Assembly (NCBI GenBank): GCA_963798865.1
Contig: CAWCVZ010000004.1
Coordinates: 1,612,001-1,676,000, forward strand
Source: RBG-16-34-14 sp963798865
GTDB taxonomy: Bacteria; Bacteroidota; Ignavibacteria; Ignavibacteriales; Ignavibacteriaceae
Direction: 5' to 3'
Length of the DNA stretch: 64,000 nt
Position numbers and translations under genes: made by a program. This document shows, in pieces, positions 18,801 to 27,527 of the stretch (positions are counted from its first letter, which is position 1; each line of letters begins with the position of its first letter). Under the pieces are notes generated by a model, which saw only the letters and a list, made by a program, of their open reading frames with translations, was not told the origin of the DNA and did not search any database.

Positions 18801-19450
18801 CCATCATTATAAACACACCAAACAGTTTCATCTCCAACTAAGTCAGGCATATCTTCATCAGGATCCCACAAACCATTTCCATTTTTATCTACAGGATTAT
18901 ACATACCATCGCCATCGCCATCATAAAAATCAGCGCCCAAAGCTACTGCATCAATCCAATCAGTCCAGCTTTTACTAAATGGTGCATCACCTGCTTTAAC
19001 AACATACATTTGTGCCCGCGGATCAGAAGCACCTCCGCTTATAGTTCCCTGTACATAATCTTTTACTAAAGAAGCAGAAGCAACACCATTGGCAAAAAGA
19101 GTTCCATTGCTAAAACCACTTAAAAAGAATCCTGATGAAAATAAAAAATGATGACCACCAAAGCCTGCCTCAGAACCTTCTCCAAGGGAGGGCTCAATAG
19201 AACCGTTACCATTGTCATCATAATCAACTTCAGCAATTACTCCGATTCTGTTCATAGGAAGGCTTATGTTGTTGATATTTAAACGATATGAATCACCAAC
19301 TTTACCGGTTCCCTGCATCAGACTTTTCTGAATTGCTGTTTGCTTATTAAGCCTATTGTCACCCTTTTTGTCCCCTTCACCATAGATTGTAAAATATACG
19401 GCAAAAAGTAAAAAAGATATGAAAAATATTTTAAATCCATTAAACTTCAT
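15860..19450 (-). CDS. very large secreted protein with a type IX sorting-like C-terminus
   Basis: The 1196-residue protein has an N-terminal signal or anchor (FFISFLLFAVYFTIYGEGDK). Acidic calcium-type loops follow, such as DYDDNGNGSIEP, DGDGDGMYNPVDKNGNGLWD and DNNGNNVYDEG, resembling dockerin or thrombospondin-3 repeats. The C-terminus reads NVFPNPLYGYN, then IKIYSLSGQLLKTL and GLRVASGIYIAIVSSPKYGD, an FlgD/Por-sorting-like domain that is more diverged than those of the 51-57 kb proteins. It ends IIMPQKQIQRY rather than the usual KKMILLK. No enzyme domain is recognised. It lies between the TonB-dependent receptor and the PorV-family barrel. Confidence 0.75.
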   Translation of the reverse strand: MKFNGFKIFFISFLLFAVYFTIYGEGDKKGDNRLNKQTAIQKSLMQGTGKVGDSYRLNINNISLPMNRIGVIAEVDYDDNGNGSIEPSLGEGSEAGFGGHHFLFSSGFFLSGFSNGTLFANGVASASLVKDYVQGTISGGASDPRAQMYVVKAGDAPFSKSWTDWIDAVALGADFYDGDGDGMYNPVDKNGNGLWDPDEDMPDLVGDETVWCVYNDGLPQNQRRWNTVSPLGIEVRQTVFAFAAKGAIGNLIFVRYRIKYVGKGSPNEPDQLDNSYFGVWADPDLGDYTDDLVGSDTIRNCGYVYNNDFDGPDNDGYGANPPSFFIDFFSGPKAYIAGETYIDNNGNNVYDEGVDTPLDTAFSERGQIKGVQEYPGAKNLGISSFVQYINGDAVINDPNTATEARYYMLGIPRTGTPLDPCNWTYSTVFPPTNCADVDKRFWYSGDPVTNTGWVCTTRSDTRMMQNTGPFILKKNEETEVVVAYVVGQGNNPLNSVVVARQIDEGAQTIFDNNFSAPAPPPVPKVQVSTSDNFIDLLWSTNEQIPFKDDIYNDYFQGFNVYAYQTNSTTPFINNQPNKKLIANYQIKNFIKDLYLENGNTGGIELLYAAADSSNLLDSSVFVDPNHGRVRLRITQDPFTGEDLVKGKPYFFSVTSYAVNYSSLINKDVDSLPVGTPGNYYLTSSGFVQTVENIETIINYNNKSGIYVGEDVYNPPVEVGSGSHLPGGGSNGQLTYDIVSKNDLTGNKYKVTFFQDKSTTKYSAFWKLQNVTSNSVLLDSAKYYLFNNPAISQTPTDGFIVKLSQEAPVLGTIQFNTNNEWYDTSKTRFYYLKEDLTTPTTTKLNNIGSQLSTKQTSYISADKIRRVEIIFGENQKAYRYMNGFVGAAAPLRRQSYVYGEAVNTNNPNVTVDLSSVGKLGEGFVDVPFQVWEEDSAFGERRQLTVGFLERSVAEGGNPDGIWDPGTNVDGTGEYIFIFDETYDPNGNQQVYKGNFTASTQVWADLKGYVIPDDASATNDQRLIAQSSYFDLLYAVGVQKNDNATFYSPGDKFILPVSNYPYTSQDVYEFETRFQGVLTQDEEKDLFKKVNVFPNPLYGYNIATSYTGSPADEPFVTFSNLPTDISIKIYSLSGQLLKTLGTADKSSPTSPFLNWNLQNEAGLRVASGIYIAIVSSPKYGDKILKFSIIMPQKQIQRY

Positions 19451-19490
19451 TTTATAACCTGCTATTTTAAATGTTTAAATTTTTCTTTAC

Positions 19491-22349
19491 TTATTGAAAA
19501 TTAACTTTTAACCCTAGTTTAATTGTCCGCGGAATACCGAAATTAGCAGGATTCCTCTCTAAAGACATATAATCTAAAGCATATCCTTCTGTATGTGTTG
19601 CTGCCTTTCCTTCCGTGGTATTTAGCCAGCCCGTTGTTAAAGGATCTCCTGTAGAACGCCATACGTTAACAACATTATCAGCATCCAAAAGGTTCTCAAT
19701 CCATACATAGGGGGTTACTTGTAATTTGTCAAATAAAAATCCTTTTTCAACCTTCATATCAATTCTGAAAGTCCCGGGGGTATAAGTTGAATTTATATAA
19801 CTGGTTGTTGAACCAATAATTCCATTGTCTCCAATAATGTTATACTTATCAACCGGTGTATAAGGGCGTCCTGAATTATATGAAAACAGAAAGTTTGCAT
19901 CTAACAATTCAAGAATTCCTAATTCACCTTTGGGAACATAAAAATCTACATTAACTACACCGGTATGAGTTTGATCGAAACTTAAAGGTGCGATTACTTT
20001 TGGAGGAAGTTTATCAGTATTTCTGAAAACTGAAGTCTGGCTCGAGCTTGTTGATGAACCAGTGCCTTCAGCTTTTGACAACGTATATTGAGCTGAAAGT
20101 GAAAAATAATTCAGATGGGCAATATCAAAAGAAAGAGCCAATCCTTTTGAAGTACCGAAATCAGCATTGGTCCTTATAATAGCATTACGAATTTCTCCAC
20201 CGGCAGTGCTTCTGTATTTTGAATTTTCGGTATTTACCAAGCCCTTAATATTTTTATAAAAGAGTGTAATGTTAATAGCAGCAATGTCGCTTAAAATTTT
20301 CCTGAATCCAACTTCATATTGAGTTGTTTCTTCACTCTCTATCGAACCATTTCCAACATCCTGAGGTCCGAATGTTATGTAATCGTCATAATCAAATGGT
20401 CCTAAATAAAGATCATTCAATTCGGGTACCTGAATAAATCTGCCATATTGTGCATGGAATACAGTTGATTCGGTAATTGGAAATCCAATTCCAATTCTTG
20501 GAGAAAATTCTATTTGAGGATCTCTAACTTTAAAATCTGCATTGTCAAATCTGCTTGGATCTATACCTCCACCATATGGAACTTCAGGGTTTACAAATTC
20601 AAAAGATTTTATATCAAAATAATCCATTCTTAATCCTAGATTCAAAACCAGATCTTCAAGTTCATACCTGTCCTGAATATAAGCATAAGCAATAATCGGG
20701 TTGTGAGCAGCCTGAAGTTTGTCGGCTCTAAACAACGGATCATTAACATCACGCGGGTCCGTATAATTTGTTCCTACCTTTGATTGACCATCAAGACTAT
20801 AACCATAAACAAACGGAGATAAATTATAATACTTTTGTGTGCTGCTTAAAGTATCAGACATTCCGGGGAGAGGTTGAGAAAAAACACCATAGCCTCTAAC
20901 TATATTATAAGATATACCTCCGCCTATTTCAAACAAATGATTAGCAATCTGGCTTGTAAAATCAATATCGCCGGAAAAAGTTTCATTATCTCTTTTTTGA
21001 TACAACCCTGTTGAATAACCAAATGGTCTGAATACACCGTTAGCATCAACCGATTGTGTACGTTGACCATCCGCTAAAAGATTTACACCAAAATTCTGTG
21101 CCCAGTAAGTACTATCTCCATATAAAGCAAGATTATCTTTCAGGAAAGGATTGTACCTGTTAAAATTGTAATCTCTATATCCTAAATTCAAATTCCAGAA
21201 AGTACTATTGCTTACAGTTTGGGAAATCCTTGTACTTAAGGAAATATTCTTTTCGAAAGCCTGATCAAAAAAATCAGAAGAATTTTTTGCCATTCTATTA
21301 TCATAAACTTTGGAAGTCCTGTCATTATAAATTGCACCAAGGTTTACAGAAAATGCACCAAGGTGATGACTTGTTCTGCCAGAAAGTCTCCAGACATTAG
21401 CAGGATCGTTAGGTAAATTATTATAAGAATGTTTTACGTATTTACCATTTTCAAGAAAATAATATTCTAAATCAATTGCAGAAGGATCCGCATCCTGAAA
21501 AAAACCGCGTTCTGCCGATAAAAAGATAGTGTGATTTTCTACTCCGGGTATGATAGGACCGCTCACTGTTGCTGAATAAAGATTATATCCATAATCATCA
21601 GTAAAAGTGGAAGAAAGAACATCAGCCGAAAGACGGTAAACAGGATTTCCTGATTTTGTTGTTACGTTTATTATACCTGACTGAGCCTGTCCGTATTTAG
21701 CTTCATATCCCCCCACCTGAAATGAAATTTGTTCAATTGCAACGTTACTAACCTGTGTAGCACTTGTTCTGGTATATAAATTATTTTGAGGAACACCATC
21801 AATTATATAAAGAACTTCACTGCCTCTGCCGCCTCTAATGTTAATAGTCGCATTTCCTTCAGCACCACCGCTGCCTTCCTGTGTAACTACTCCGGATTGA
21901 ATAGAAGCAAGCTGCGAAACACCCCTAACCGGCAGCCTGGAAATTTGATCCGAATCAATTACCTTAACAGTATTAGTGGATTTTGATTCGAAGAATTTCC
22001 TGTCAATTACAACTATCTCTGCCAATGAAAAATCAGTTGATAGTTCCACATTCAATTCATATGTAATTCCGGCAACTATACGAACATTTTCAATTGTCCT
22101 CGGTGCATATCCAACATAGCTTACTTTAACCGAGTAAGTTCCGGGGGTAATATTTAGAATGAAATAATCCCCATCAATATTTGATGCGGCTCCGAGTTGA
22201 GTTCCGAGGATAATTACGTTTGCCCCGATTAATGCTTCTTTTGTATCAGCGTCTATTATTTTACCACTAAGTTTACCAACACCAACCTGAGCATAGTTAG
22301 CTGAGATAAATAGCAGTAAAATGATAAAAAGTTTTGTAAAAATTTTCAT
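19491..22349 (-). CDS. TonB-dependent receptor with carboxypeptidase-regulatory-like N-domain
   Basis: The 952-residue outer-membrane protein has a signal peptide (IFTKLFIILLLFISANYAQ), then a CarboxypepD_reg-like domain (GKLSGKIIDADTKEALIGAN through TYSVKVSYVGYAPRT, about residues 25-90). The plug domain follows, with NATINIRGGRGSEVLYIIDG near 165-185, and then a long 22-strand-type barrel ending in a C-terminal aromatic-rich strand (TIKLGLKVNFQ). Substrate is unknown; no SusD partner is next to it. A 40-base gap separates it from the large secreted protein downstream. Confidence 0.9.
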   Translation of the reverse strand: MKIFTKLFIILLLFISANYAQVGVGKLSGKIIDADTKEALIGANVIILGTQLGAASNIDGDYFILNITPGTYSVKVSYVGYAPRTIENVRIVAGITYELNVELSTDFSLAEIVVIDRKFFESKSTNTVKVIDSDQISRLPVRGVSQLASIQSGVVTQEGSGGAEGNATINIRGGRGSEVLYIIDGVPQNNLYTRTSATQVSNVAIEQISFQVGGYEAKYGQAQSGIINVTTKSGNPVYRLSADVLSSTFTDDYGYNLYSATVSGPIIPGVENHTIFLSAERGFFQDADPSAIDLEYYFLENGKYVKHSYNNLPNDPANVWRLSGRTSHHLGAFSVNLGAIYNDRTSKVYDNRMAKNSSDFFDQAFEKNISLSTRISQTVSNSTFWNLNLGYRDYNFNRYNPFLKDNLALYGDSTYWAQNFGVNLLADGQRTQSVDANGVFRPFGYSTGLYQKRDNETFSGDIDFTSQIANHLFEIGGGISYNIVRGYGVFSQPLPGMSDTLSSTQKYYNLSPFVYGYSLDGQSKVGTNYTDPRDVNDPLFRADKLQAAHNPIIAYAYIQDRYELEDLVLNLGLRMDYFDIKSFEFVNPEVPYGGGIDPSRFDNADFKVRDPQIEFSPRIGIGFPITESTVFHAQYGRFIQVPELNDLYLGPFDYDDYITFGPQDVGNGSIESEETTQYEVGFRKILSDIAAINITLFYKNIKGLVNTENSKYRSTAGGEIRNAIIRTNADFGTSKGLALSFDIAHLNYFSLSAQYTLSKAEGTGSSTSSSQTSVFRNTDKLPPKVIAPLSFDQTHTGVVNVDFYVPKGELGILELLDANFLFSYNSGRPYTPVDKYNIIGDNGIIGSTTSYINSTYTPGTFRIDMKVEKGFLFDKLQVTPYVWIENLLDADNVVNVWRSTGDPLTTGWLNTTEGKAATHTEGYALDYMSLERNPANFGIPRTIKLGLKVNFQ

Positions 22350-22460
22350 CTCTTCTCCACCAAGGTTATTTAAATAATGTTTTTTCTAAATCTGAAGAGA
22401 ATTAGAAAAGAACTTAATAATAATCGAACAAAATTTATTATAAAAATCAACCAAAAAAAA

Positions 22461-22492
22461 GGGCGGGAACTCTTTAAAAGAGTTTGCCCGCC
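22461..22492 (-). terminator. rho-independent terminator after the 22.5-24.4 kb gene
   Basis: GGGCGGG-ACTCTT pairs with AAGAGT-GCCCGCC around TTAA, giving a long GC-rich hairpin. On the minus strand it is followed by eight T residues. It lies 33 bases past the stop at 22525 and insulates the TonB-dependent receptor gene downstream. Confidence 0.9.
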
Positions 22493-22524
22493 TCATTAAA
22501 GTTCAGTTATTTCAGACATAGAAC

Positions 22525-24411
22525 CTATTTCAATAACATCATCTTCTTTGATGAAGTAAAGTTTCCAGCCTGAATTGTATAAATATATAAACCGGAAGAA
22601 AGATTTGCAGCATCAAAATTTACTTCATAAGATCCTGCATCTTTAGTTGTATTAACCAGGGTTGCAACCTCTTTACCCAAAACATCATATACTTTTAAAG
22701 TAACGTTGCCTCTTTCAGCAACCGAATATTTTATTTGAGTACTTGGGTTGAACGGGTTCGGATAATTCTGTGATAATTCAAAACTATTTACTGTGTTTGA
22801 CTGATTATCAGCTCCTAAAACAGTAAAAGTCATGCTGTCATATTTCCAGGCTCCATCATTAGATAAACTGTTCTGTCCGGCAACCTGTCCAATGAATATG
22901 GCAGCTCCAGGAATAGCATCTTCCATATAAACATAATGGAAAGTAACTTCGTCATCCCTATTATTAACTACTAATCTTTGAGCACCGGATGGATAGGTTT
23001 CCATAACACCCGGATCTCCTTTTAATATTCCAACTGCCGACCATGTCTGACCACCATCTACTGAATATGTATATTCTAAATCCGTATAGTAAATTGGTCC
23101 TGAGTTAGCACTTCCGTCTCCGGGGTACATATTGTAAAGGCTATTTCCAATTTCGCCAGTAAATTCCATTGACTGCCAGTAAACAAATACTATATGACCA
23201 TCATCAGATAAGCTTACACCCGGATAAGCCTGACCAATACCATTACCAGGATATATCCTGGTTGTGGTTCCACCTGTTATCTGATTAACGCCATCATCAG
23301 GAGCGTCTGCACCAGGGACTGATAAAGATATCCACTCTTTATCTCTGCTGTTCCAATAAAGAATTGGGAATACATTTGTAGTATCAACTTCGCCTTCAAG
23401 AACACCCTCTCCATAACCATTAATTACAACATGCATTACGCCATCATTTGCAACATTTCCTCTAATCTGAGCAAAATTACTAAAGTAAGGGGCATAATTT
23501 CTATTAACAACTTGTCCATATTCAGGATTTGTTCCTGATCCAACGCCTGCAACCATTCCACTCCAAGAACCGCCACCATCTGTTGAATAATATAGATAAA
23601 CTACGTCTGGGTTTCCGGTAAGCTGTATTCCATCCCAACAGCCCATAACAACAATATATTGACCATTTGGAGAAATGTACATTGGAACTTCTGAAGGTGT
23701 ATTACCAGAAAGTGAAGGAGTTGATACATTAGGATCATTAGCTCCAACGTAAAGTACTGAATCAAATGTAACTCCTTCATCGGAAGAAGCATATATAGTG
23801 TGATCGGTCGTAGTTAAAATAATTGTTCCGTCCGGTAAGTAAACCTGGCTTGGGAAGTTACTACCAACAGAGGTTGTTGGAAAAGGCATCATGGGTGCAA
23901 GGTTTACTAGATCAATTGTGGAATGCCAAGAATGTGAATTACTGTGACCGAAAATAAGTGCATTTCCAGCTAACCAGCCTTCAGTGCTATAGCTAATGTT
24001 TCCCCATCCGTAGGTAGAGCTTCCACTTGTTGCATTCGTTTCATCAAAAGCTGAGAACGCATCAACTACACCAAAAGCTTTATATCCAAACATAACTTTT
24101 CTCTGCCCGGCGTCAAATCTTTGCATAGCAGTAAATACTGGATCCGGAGTTCCATCACCATCTATATCCCCTGCAATTGCTACCATTCTTGGAATGGTAT
24201 TATTTCCTGCATAATCATAGTCGGTATTAACAAATAGTTCACCCGGAGTTAATGGTGAATTTGGAACAACGGTAGGATGATATTTGGTGACCGGTTGAGT
24301 TTGATTAAGAGGAATGGTTTTTTCCACTTTAATAACTTTTTTATTTTGAGCAGAAAGAAAAACAGGAATAAATAAGCAAATGAAAAAAATAGTAAAAGTT
24401 CGTTTAAGCAT
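22525..24411 (-). CDS. secreted beta-propeller-like protein with type IX sorting domain
   Basis: The 628-residue protein has a signal peptide (FTIFFICLFIPVFLSAQN). The middle holds sialidase/BNR-like segments: TIYASSDEGVTFDS, YYSTDGGGSWSG and YTYSVDGGQTWSA. There is also a calcium-type AGDIDGDGTPDPVF loop, like FG-GAP repeats. The last 85 residues are a complete sorting domain, FELSQNYPNPFNPSTQIKYS through LSSGLYIYTIQAGNF, ending KKMMLLK. Cargo of this type is exported by type IX secretion and anchored or released at the cell surface. Its own promoter (24482-24510) and terminator mark it as a single-gene unit. Confidence 0.87.
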   Translation of the reverse strand: MLKRTFTIFFICLFIPVFLSAQNKKVIKVEKTIPLNQTQPVTKYHPTVVPNSPLTPGELFVNTDYDYAGNNTIPRMVAIAGDIDGDGTPDPVFTAMQRFDAGQRKVMFGYKAFGVVDAFSAFDETNATSGSSTYGWGNISYSTEGWLAGNALIFGHSNSHSWHSTIDLVNLAPMMPFPTTSVGSNFPSQVYLPDGTIILTTTDHTIYASSDEGVTFDSVLYVGANDPNVSTPSLSGNTPSEVPMYISPNGQYIVVMGCWDGIQLTGNPDVVYLYYSTDGGGSWSGMVAGVGSGTNPEYGQVVNRNYAPYFSNFAQIRGNVANDGVMHVVINGYGEGVLEGEVDTTNVFPILYWNSRDKEWISLSVPGADAPDDGVNQITGGTTTRIYPGNGIGQAYPGVSLSDDGHIVFVYWQSMEFTGEIGNSLYNMYPGDGSANSGPIYYTDLEYTYSVDGGQTWSAVGILKGDPGVMETYPSGAQRLVVNNRDDEVTFHYVYMEDAIPGAAIFIGQVAGQNSLSNDGAWKYDSMTFTVLGADNQSNTVNSFELSQNYPNPFNPSTQIKYSVAERGNVTLKVYDVLGKEVATLVNTTKDAGSYEVNFDAANLSSGLYIYTIQAGNFTSSKKMMLLK

Positions 24412-24481
24412 GTTGCTCTCCTTTTTGTTAGTATAAAGTTAAGATTCTTATTAAAATTTATTGTCTTGAAAACACTAAACC

Positions 24482-24510
24482 AAAATACTACAACACTTTT
24501 TTTATGTCAA
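24482..24510 (-). promoter_or_regulatory. promoter for the 22.5-24.4 kb secreted-protein gene
   Basis: On the minus strand, TTGACA (24510-24505) is followed after exactly 17 bases by TATTTT (24487-24482). Transcription would begin near 24475, about 64 bases ahead of the ATG at 24411. This is a textbook housekeeping-type promoter. Confidence 0.75.
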
Positions 24511-24589
24511 GTATAATAAAACCTTATTATTTGCAAAAGCGAGTTACATTTTTTTATTAAAAATGTCAAGCTATTTCTAACCACTGAAC

Positions 24590-26172
24590 TTATATTTTGA
24601 CCTTATGAACATTTTTTACACCTTTAATCCCAGAAATTTCATTAAGGATTCTCTCCTCTATCTCACTATCTGTATTAATAACCGTAAGAGCTTCTTTTCC
24701 GGCTTCAAGTCGTCCCAATGACAATCCAGCAATATTTATTTCTGCATCTGCCAGAATCTTACCAACCGTTGCAAGCATTCCGGGCTTATCTATATTAATA
24801 TAGAAGAGCATATGGCCTTCGGGTTTTAATTCAAGATGATACGAATCAATAATTACTATCCTGATTTCTTTATTCCCAAAAACAGTCCCGCCGAGTTTTT
24901 TTCGCTCCACATTAGTTTCACATTCAATTGTTAAAAGATTTGTGTAGGAAGAGTTTGCCCCGGTTTTAATTTCATTTATTATAATTCCCATTTCCTTTGC
25001 TAAAAAAGGTGCATTAATAAGATTAACAGAGTCAGAAAGTTTTCCGGAAAGAAATCCTTTAAAAATGAGGTTGTAATTAATGTTGAAGCGCTGTGAAGTA
25101 AATCCCCGCTGAAATTTATATTAATTTGTTTTAACCGGCCTTTTATTAATTGCGGAAGAAGGGTTCCAATATTCTCTGCTAATTTAATATATGGAGTTAA
25201 TTGGCTACTGCTTTCAACTTCAATTGCTGCTGCGTTTACAATACCTCTTGCTGATTTTTTTTGAAACAAATCAATTATTTGTTCAGAGATTTGTACAGCA
25301 ACTTTTTCCTGCGCTTCTTCTGTTGATGCACCAAGATGCGGTGTTGAAACAATTTTAGGATGATTAATTAATTTTCCCGTTAGATCAGGTGGTTCTGTTT
25401 CATAAACATCAAATGCAGCGGCTGAAACTTTTCCGGAATCAAGAGCATTAATTAAATCCGCTTCATTAACAATACCGCCGCGGGCACAATTAATAATTTT
25501 AACTCCATCTTTGCATTTTTTAAGAGTATCCGTCGAAATCAAATTCTTTGTCTCATCATTTAAGGGAACATGAACTGTAATAATATCGGAATTTTCAAAT
25601 ATTGTATTCAGATCCACAAGCTCAACTTCCAATTTATTTGCAAGGTCTCCTGAGATAACCGGATCAAAAGCTATTACATTCATACCAAATGCTTTGGATC
25701 TTGCAGCTACTTCTCTACCGATTTTACCTAAACCGATAATGCCCAGTGTTTTGCTGTGAAGTTCAGTTCCTTTAAAAGCTTTTCTGTCCCACTTACCTGA
25801 ACGCATTGATTGATTAGCCTGTGCAATATTCCTGCACATTGAAACCATCAGAGCCATTGTATGTTCTGCAGTAGAGATTGTATTTCCGCCGGGAGTATTC
25901 ATCACAATAATCCCTTTCCGTGTAGCAGAATCAACATCAATATTATCCACCCCTGTTCCGGCTCGTCCTATTACTTCCATACTATTCATCAGAGAAATTA
26001 ATTCGGCATCAACCTGGGTTTCACTTCTTACAATTAAACCATTATACTCACCAATAATATTTTTAATTTCATTTCGTGAAATGCCGGGCTGATATTTAAC
26101 CTGGAATCCTCCACTCTCGAGAATACCAACACATTTTTTATCTACTGCATCAGTAACAATTATTTTTTTCAT
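24590..26172 (-). pseudogene. serA: D-3-phosphoglycerate dehydrogenase SerA (with ACT domain), one frameshift
   Basis: SerA oxidises 3-phosphoglycerate with NAD, the first step of serine synthesis. ATG at 26172 starts MKKIIVTDAVDKKC. The catalytic half shows VRSETQVDAELI, GRAGTGVDNIDVDSATRKGI, the NAD-binding TLGIIGLGKIGREVAARSKA and TVHVPLNDETKNLI, with the catalytic His in PHLGASTEEAQEKVA. The intervening domain then breaks near 25061-25065, a run of five A on the plus strand. The other frame continues FKGFLSGKLSDSVNLINAPF and LAKEMGIIINEIKTG, with a C-terminal ACT domain (MLATVGKILADAEINIAGLS). One extra base restores a product of about 528 residues, the normal long form. Sequence error is most likely. 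Confidence 0.9.
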
Positions 26173-26252
26173 TTCATTCAACGGGACAATAAATTAAATT
26201 TCCAACCGGATTAATTTTACTATAATTATGAAGAAAATTTGATAAGCTTTTT

Positions 26253-26573
26253 CTATAATGCAGCGTCAAGCTTTTTTACAATTTGAGCTTTAGGAACAGC
26301 ACCAATTATTGTGTCTTTCACTTTCCCATCTTTAAAAATTAATAATGTAGGAATACTTCGGACTCCATATTTAATTGATGTCTGCTGGTTTTCATCAACA
26401 TCAAGTTTTCCAACTTTAACTTTGCCTTCATATTCGCCTGCCAGCTCTTCAACAAAAGGAGCAATAATTTTACAAGGTCCGCACCAGACCGCCCAAAAAT
26501 CAATTAATACAGGTTTATCAGAATTAATTACTTCCTGTTCAAAATTACTATCTGTAAAAGTAATCGGTTTCAT
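26253..26573 (-). CDS. trxA: thioredoxin
   Basis: Thioredoxin is the general cytoplasmic disulfide reductase. Starting at ATG 26573 gives a 106-residue protein of normal length, with the active site WAVWCGPCKIIAPFVEELA (about residues 28-46) and the cis-proline loop GVRSIPTLLIFKDGK (about 70-84). A longer in-frame opening upstream (to 26648) would add a non-conserved N-terminus, so I chose the later ATG, which has GGA seven bases upstream. It follows the enoyl reductase gene. Confidence 0.95.
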   Translation of the reverse strand: MKPITFTDSNFEQEVINSDKPVLIDFWAVWCGPCKIIAPFVEELAGEYEGKVKVGKLDVDENQQTSIKYGVRSIPTLLIFKDGKVKDTIIGAVPKAQIVKKLDAAL

Positions 26574-26616
26574 TTTATCCTTTTCTATTATCAATGAATC
26601 ATTATAATTTTTTGAA

Positions 26617-27444
26617 TTATAAATTTCCTTTTTTCCCCTGACCAACAAAGTTTACAATATCTTCACCGCCATCGGCATTAATAATTCCGCCGGAGATCCA
26701 TTCGGCACCATCCATACAAAGTACAGAAATGACTTTTGCTATATCATCGGGAGTTGTAAGCCTGTTTCTTGGATTTTTTCTTTGAGCAACCTGTATCATC
26801 GGTTCATTGCCGGGAATTTTTCTTAATGCAGGCGTATCCGTTACTCCAGCCATAATTGAATTCACAGCAACTTCCATTGGTCCAAGTTCATAGGCTAACT
26901 GTCTCACGTGAGATTCCAGAGTAGCCTTTGCAGCAGAAACTGCACCATAAGCAGGAATAACTGAATGCCCGCCTGAACTCGTCATTGTAAATATTCTTGC
27001 TTTCTGTGCAAGAAGGTTATTCGAAACAAGATCTTGTGTCCAGTAAACAAGTGAGTGAGCCATTACATCAAGAGTCATTTCCATTTGTGCTTTTGTAATT
27101 GGCTGAGAGTCTCCAAGTTTTGTAAATGCTTTCAGAGTACCAAATGCGAGTGAGTGTAAAAGAACTTTTATAATCGGCTGTCCGCCCGATAAATCGGTTA
27201 ACTCTTTAATTATTTCATCACGTTTTTTTTCATCGGCGGCATTTGCATTAAAAAATTTAGCCTGCATCCCGTTGGATTCAATTTCTTTAATAATTCTTTC
27301 CACGTTATGCATTGTTGCCTGCCTGTCTAAATGCACACCGGCAATATTATATCCATCCTCGGCAAGTTTAATTGAAACAGCTTCGCCAAACCCTGAAGAA
27401 CCTCCAAGAATTAATGCCCAGTATTTTTTATTATGTTCTCTCAT
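26617..27444 (-). CDS. enoyl-ACP reductase of the FabI/FabL SDR group
   Basis: This 275-residue short-chain dehydrogenase most likely performs the last reduction of fatty-acid elongation. The nucleotide-binding opening is ALILGGSSGFGEAVSIKLAE (about residues 11-30). The substrate region shows VLLHSLAFGTLKAF, close to the FabI HSIGFA motif. The catalytic motif is Y-x6-K in AYGAVSAAKATLESHVRQLA, which separates FabI from ordinary YxxxK reductases. VNSIMAGVTDTPALRKIPG follows. The glycine motif is more FabL-like, so the exact subfamily is uncertain. Confidence 0.85.
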   Translation of the reverse strand: MREHNKKYWALILGGSSGFGEAVSIKLAEDGYNIAGVHLDRQATMHNVERIIKEIESNGMQAKFFNANAADEKKRDEIIKELTDLSGGQPIIKVLLHSLAFGTLKAFTKLGDSQPITKAQMEMTLDVMAHSLVYWTQDLVSNNLLAQKARIFTMTSSGGHSVIPAYGAVSAAKATLESHVRQLAYELGPMEVAVNSIMAGVTDTPALRKIPGNEPMIQVAQRKNPRNRLTTPDDIAKVISVLCMDGAEWISGGIINADGGEDIVNFVGQGKKGNL

Positions 27445-27527
27445 AAATGAAAATTAAACTTCAAATTAAATTTGAATTTTGAAGGCAAATAATACAAAAT
27501 AGCGAAATGTTATACAAACAAATGATT

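Noticed and set aside
26574..26648. Longer N-terminus for thioredoxin
   Set aside because: Adds 25 non-conserved residues; the internal ATG at 26573 gives the normal thioredoxin length.
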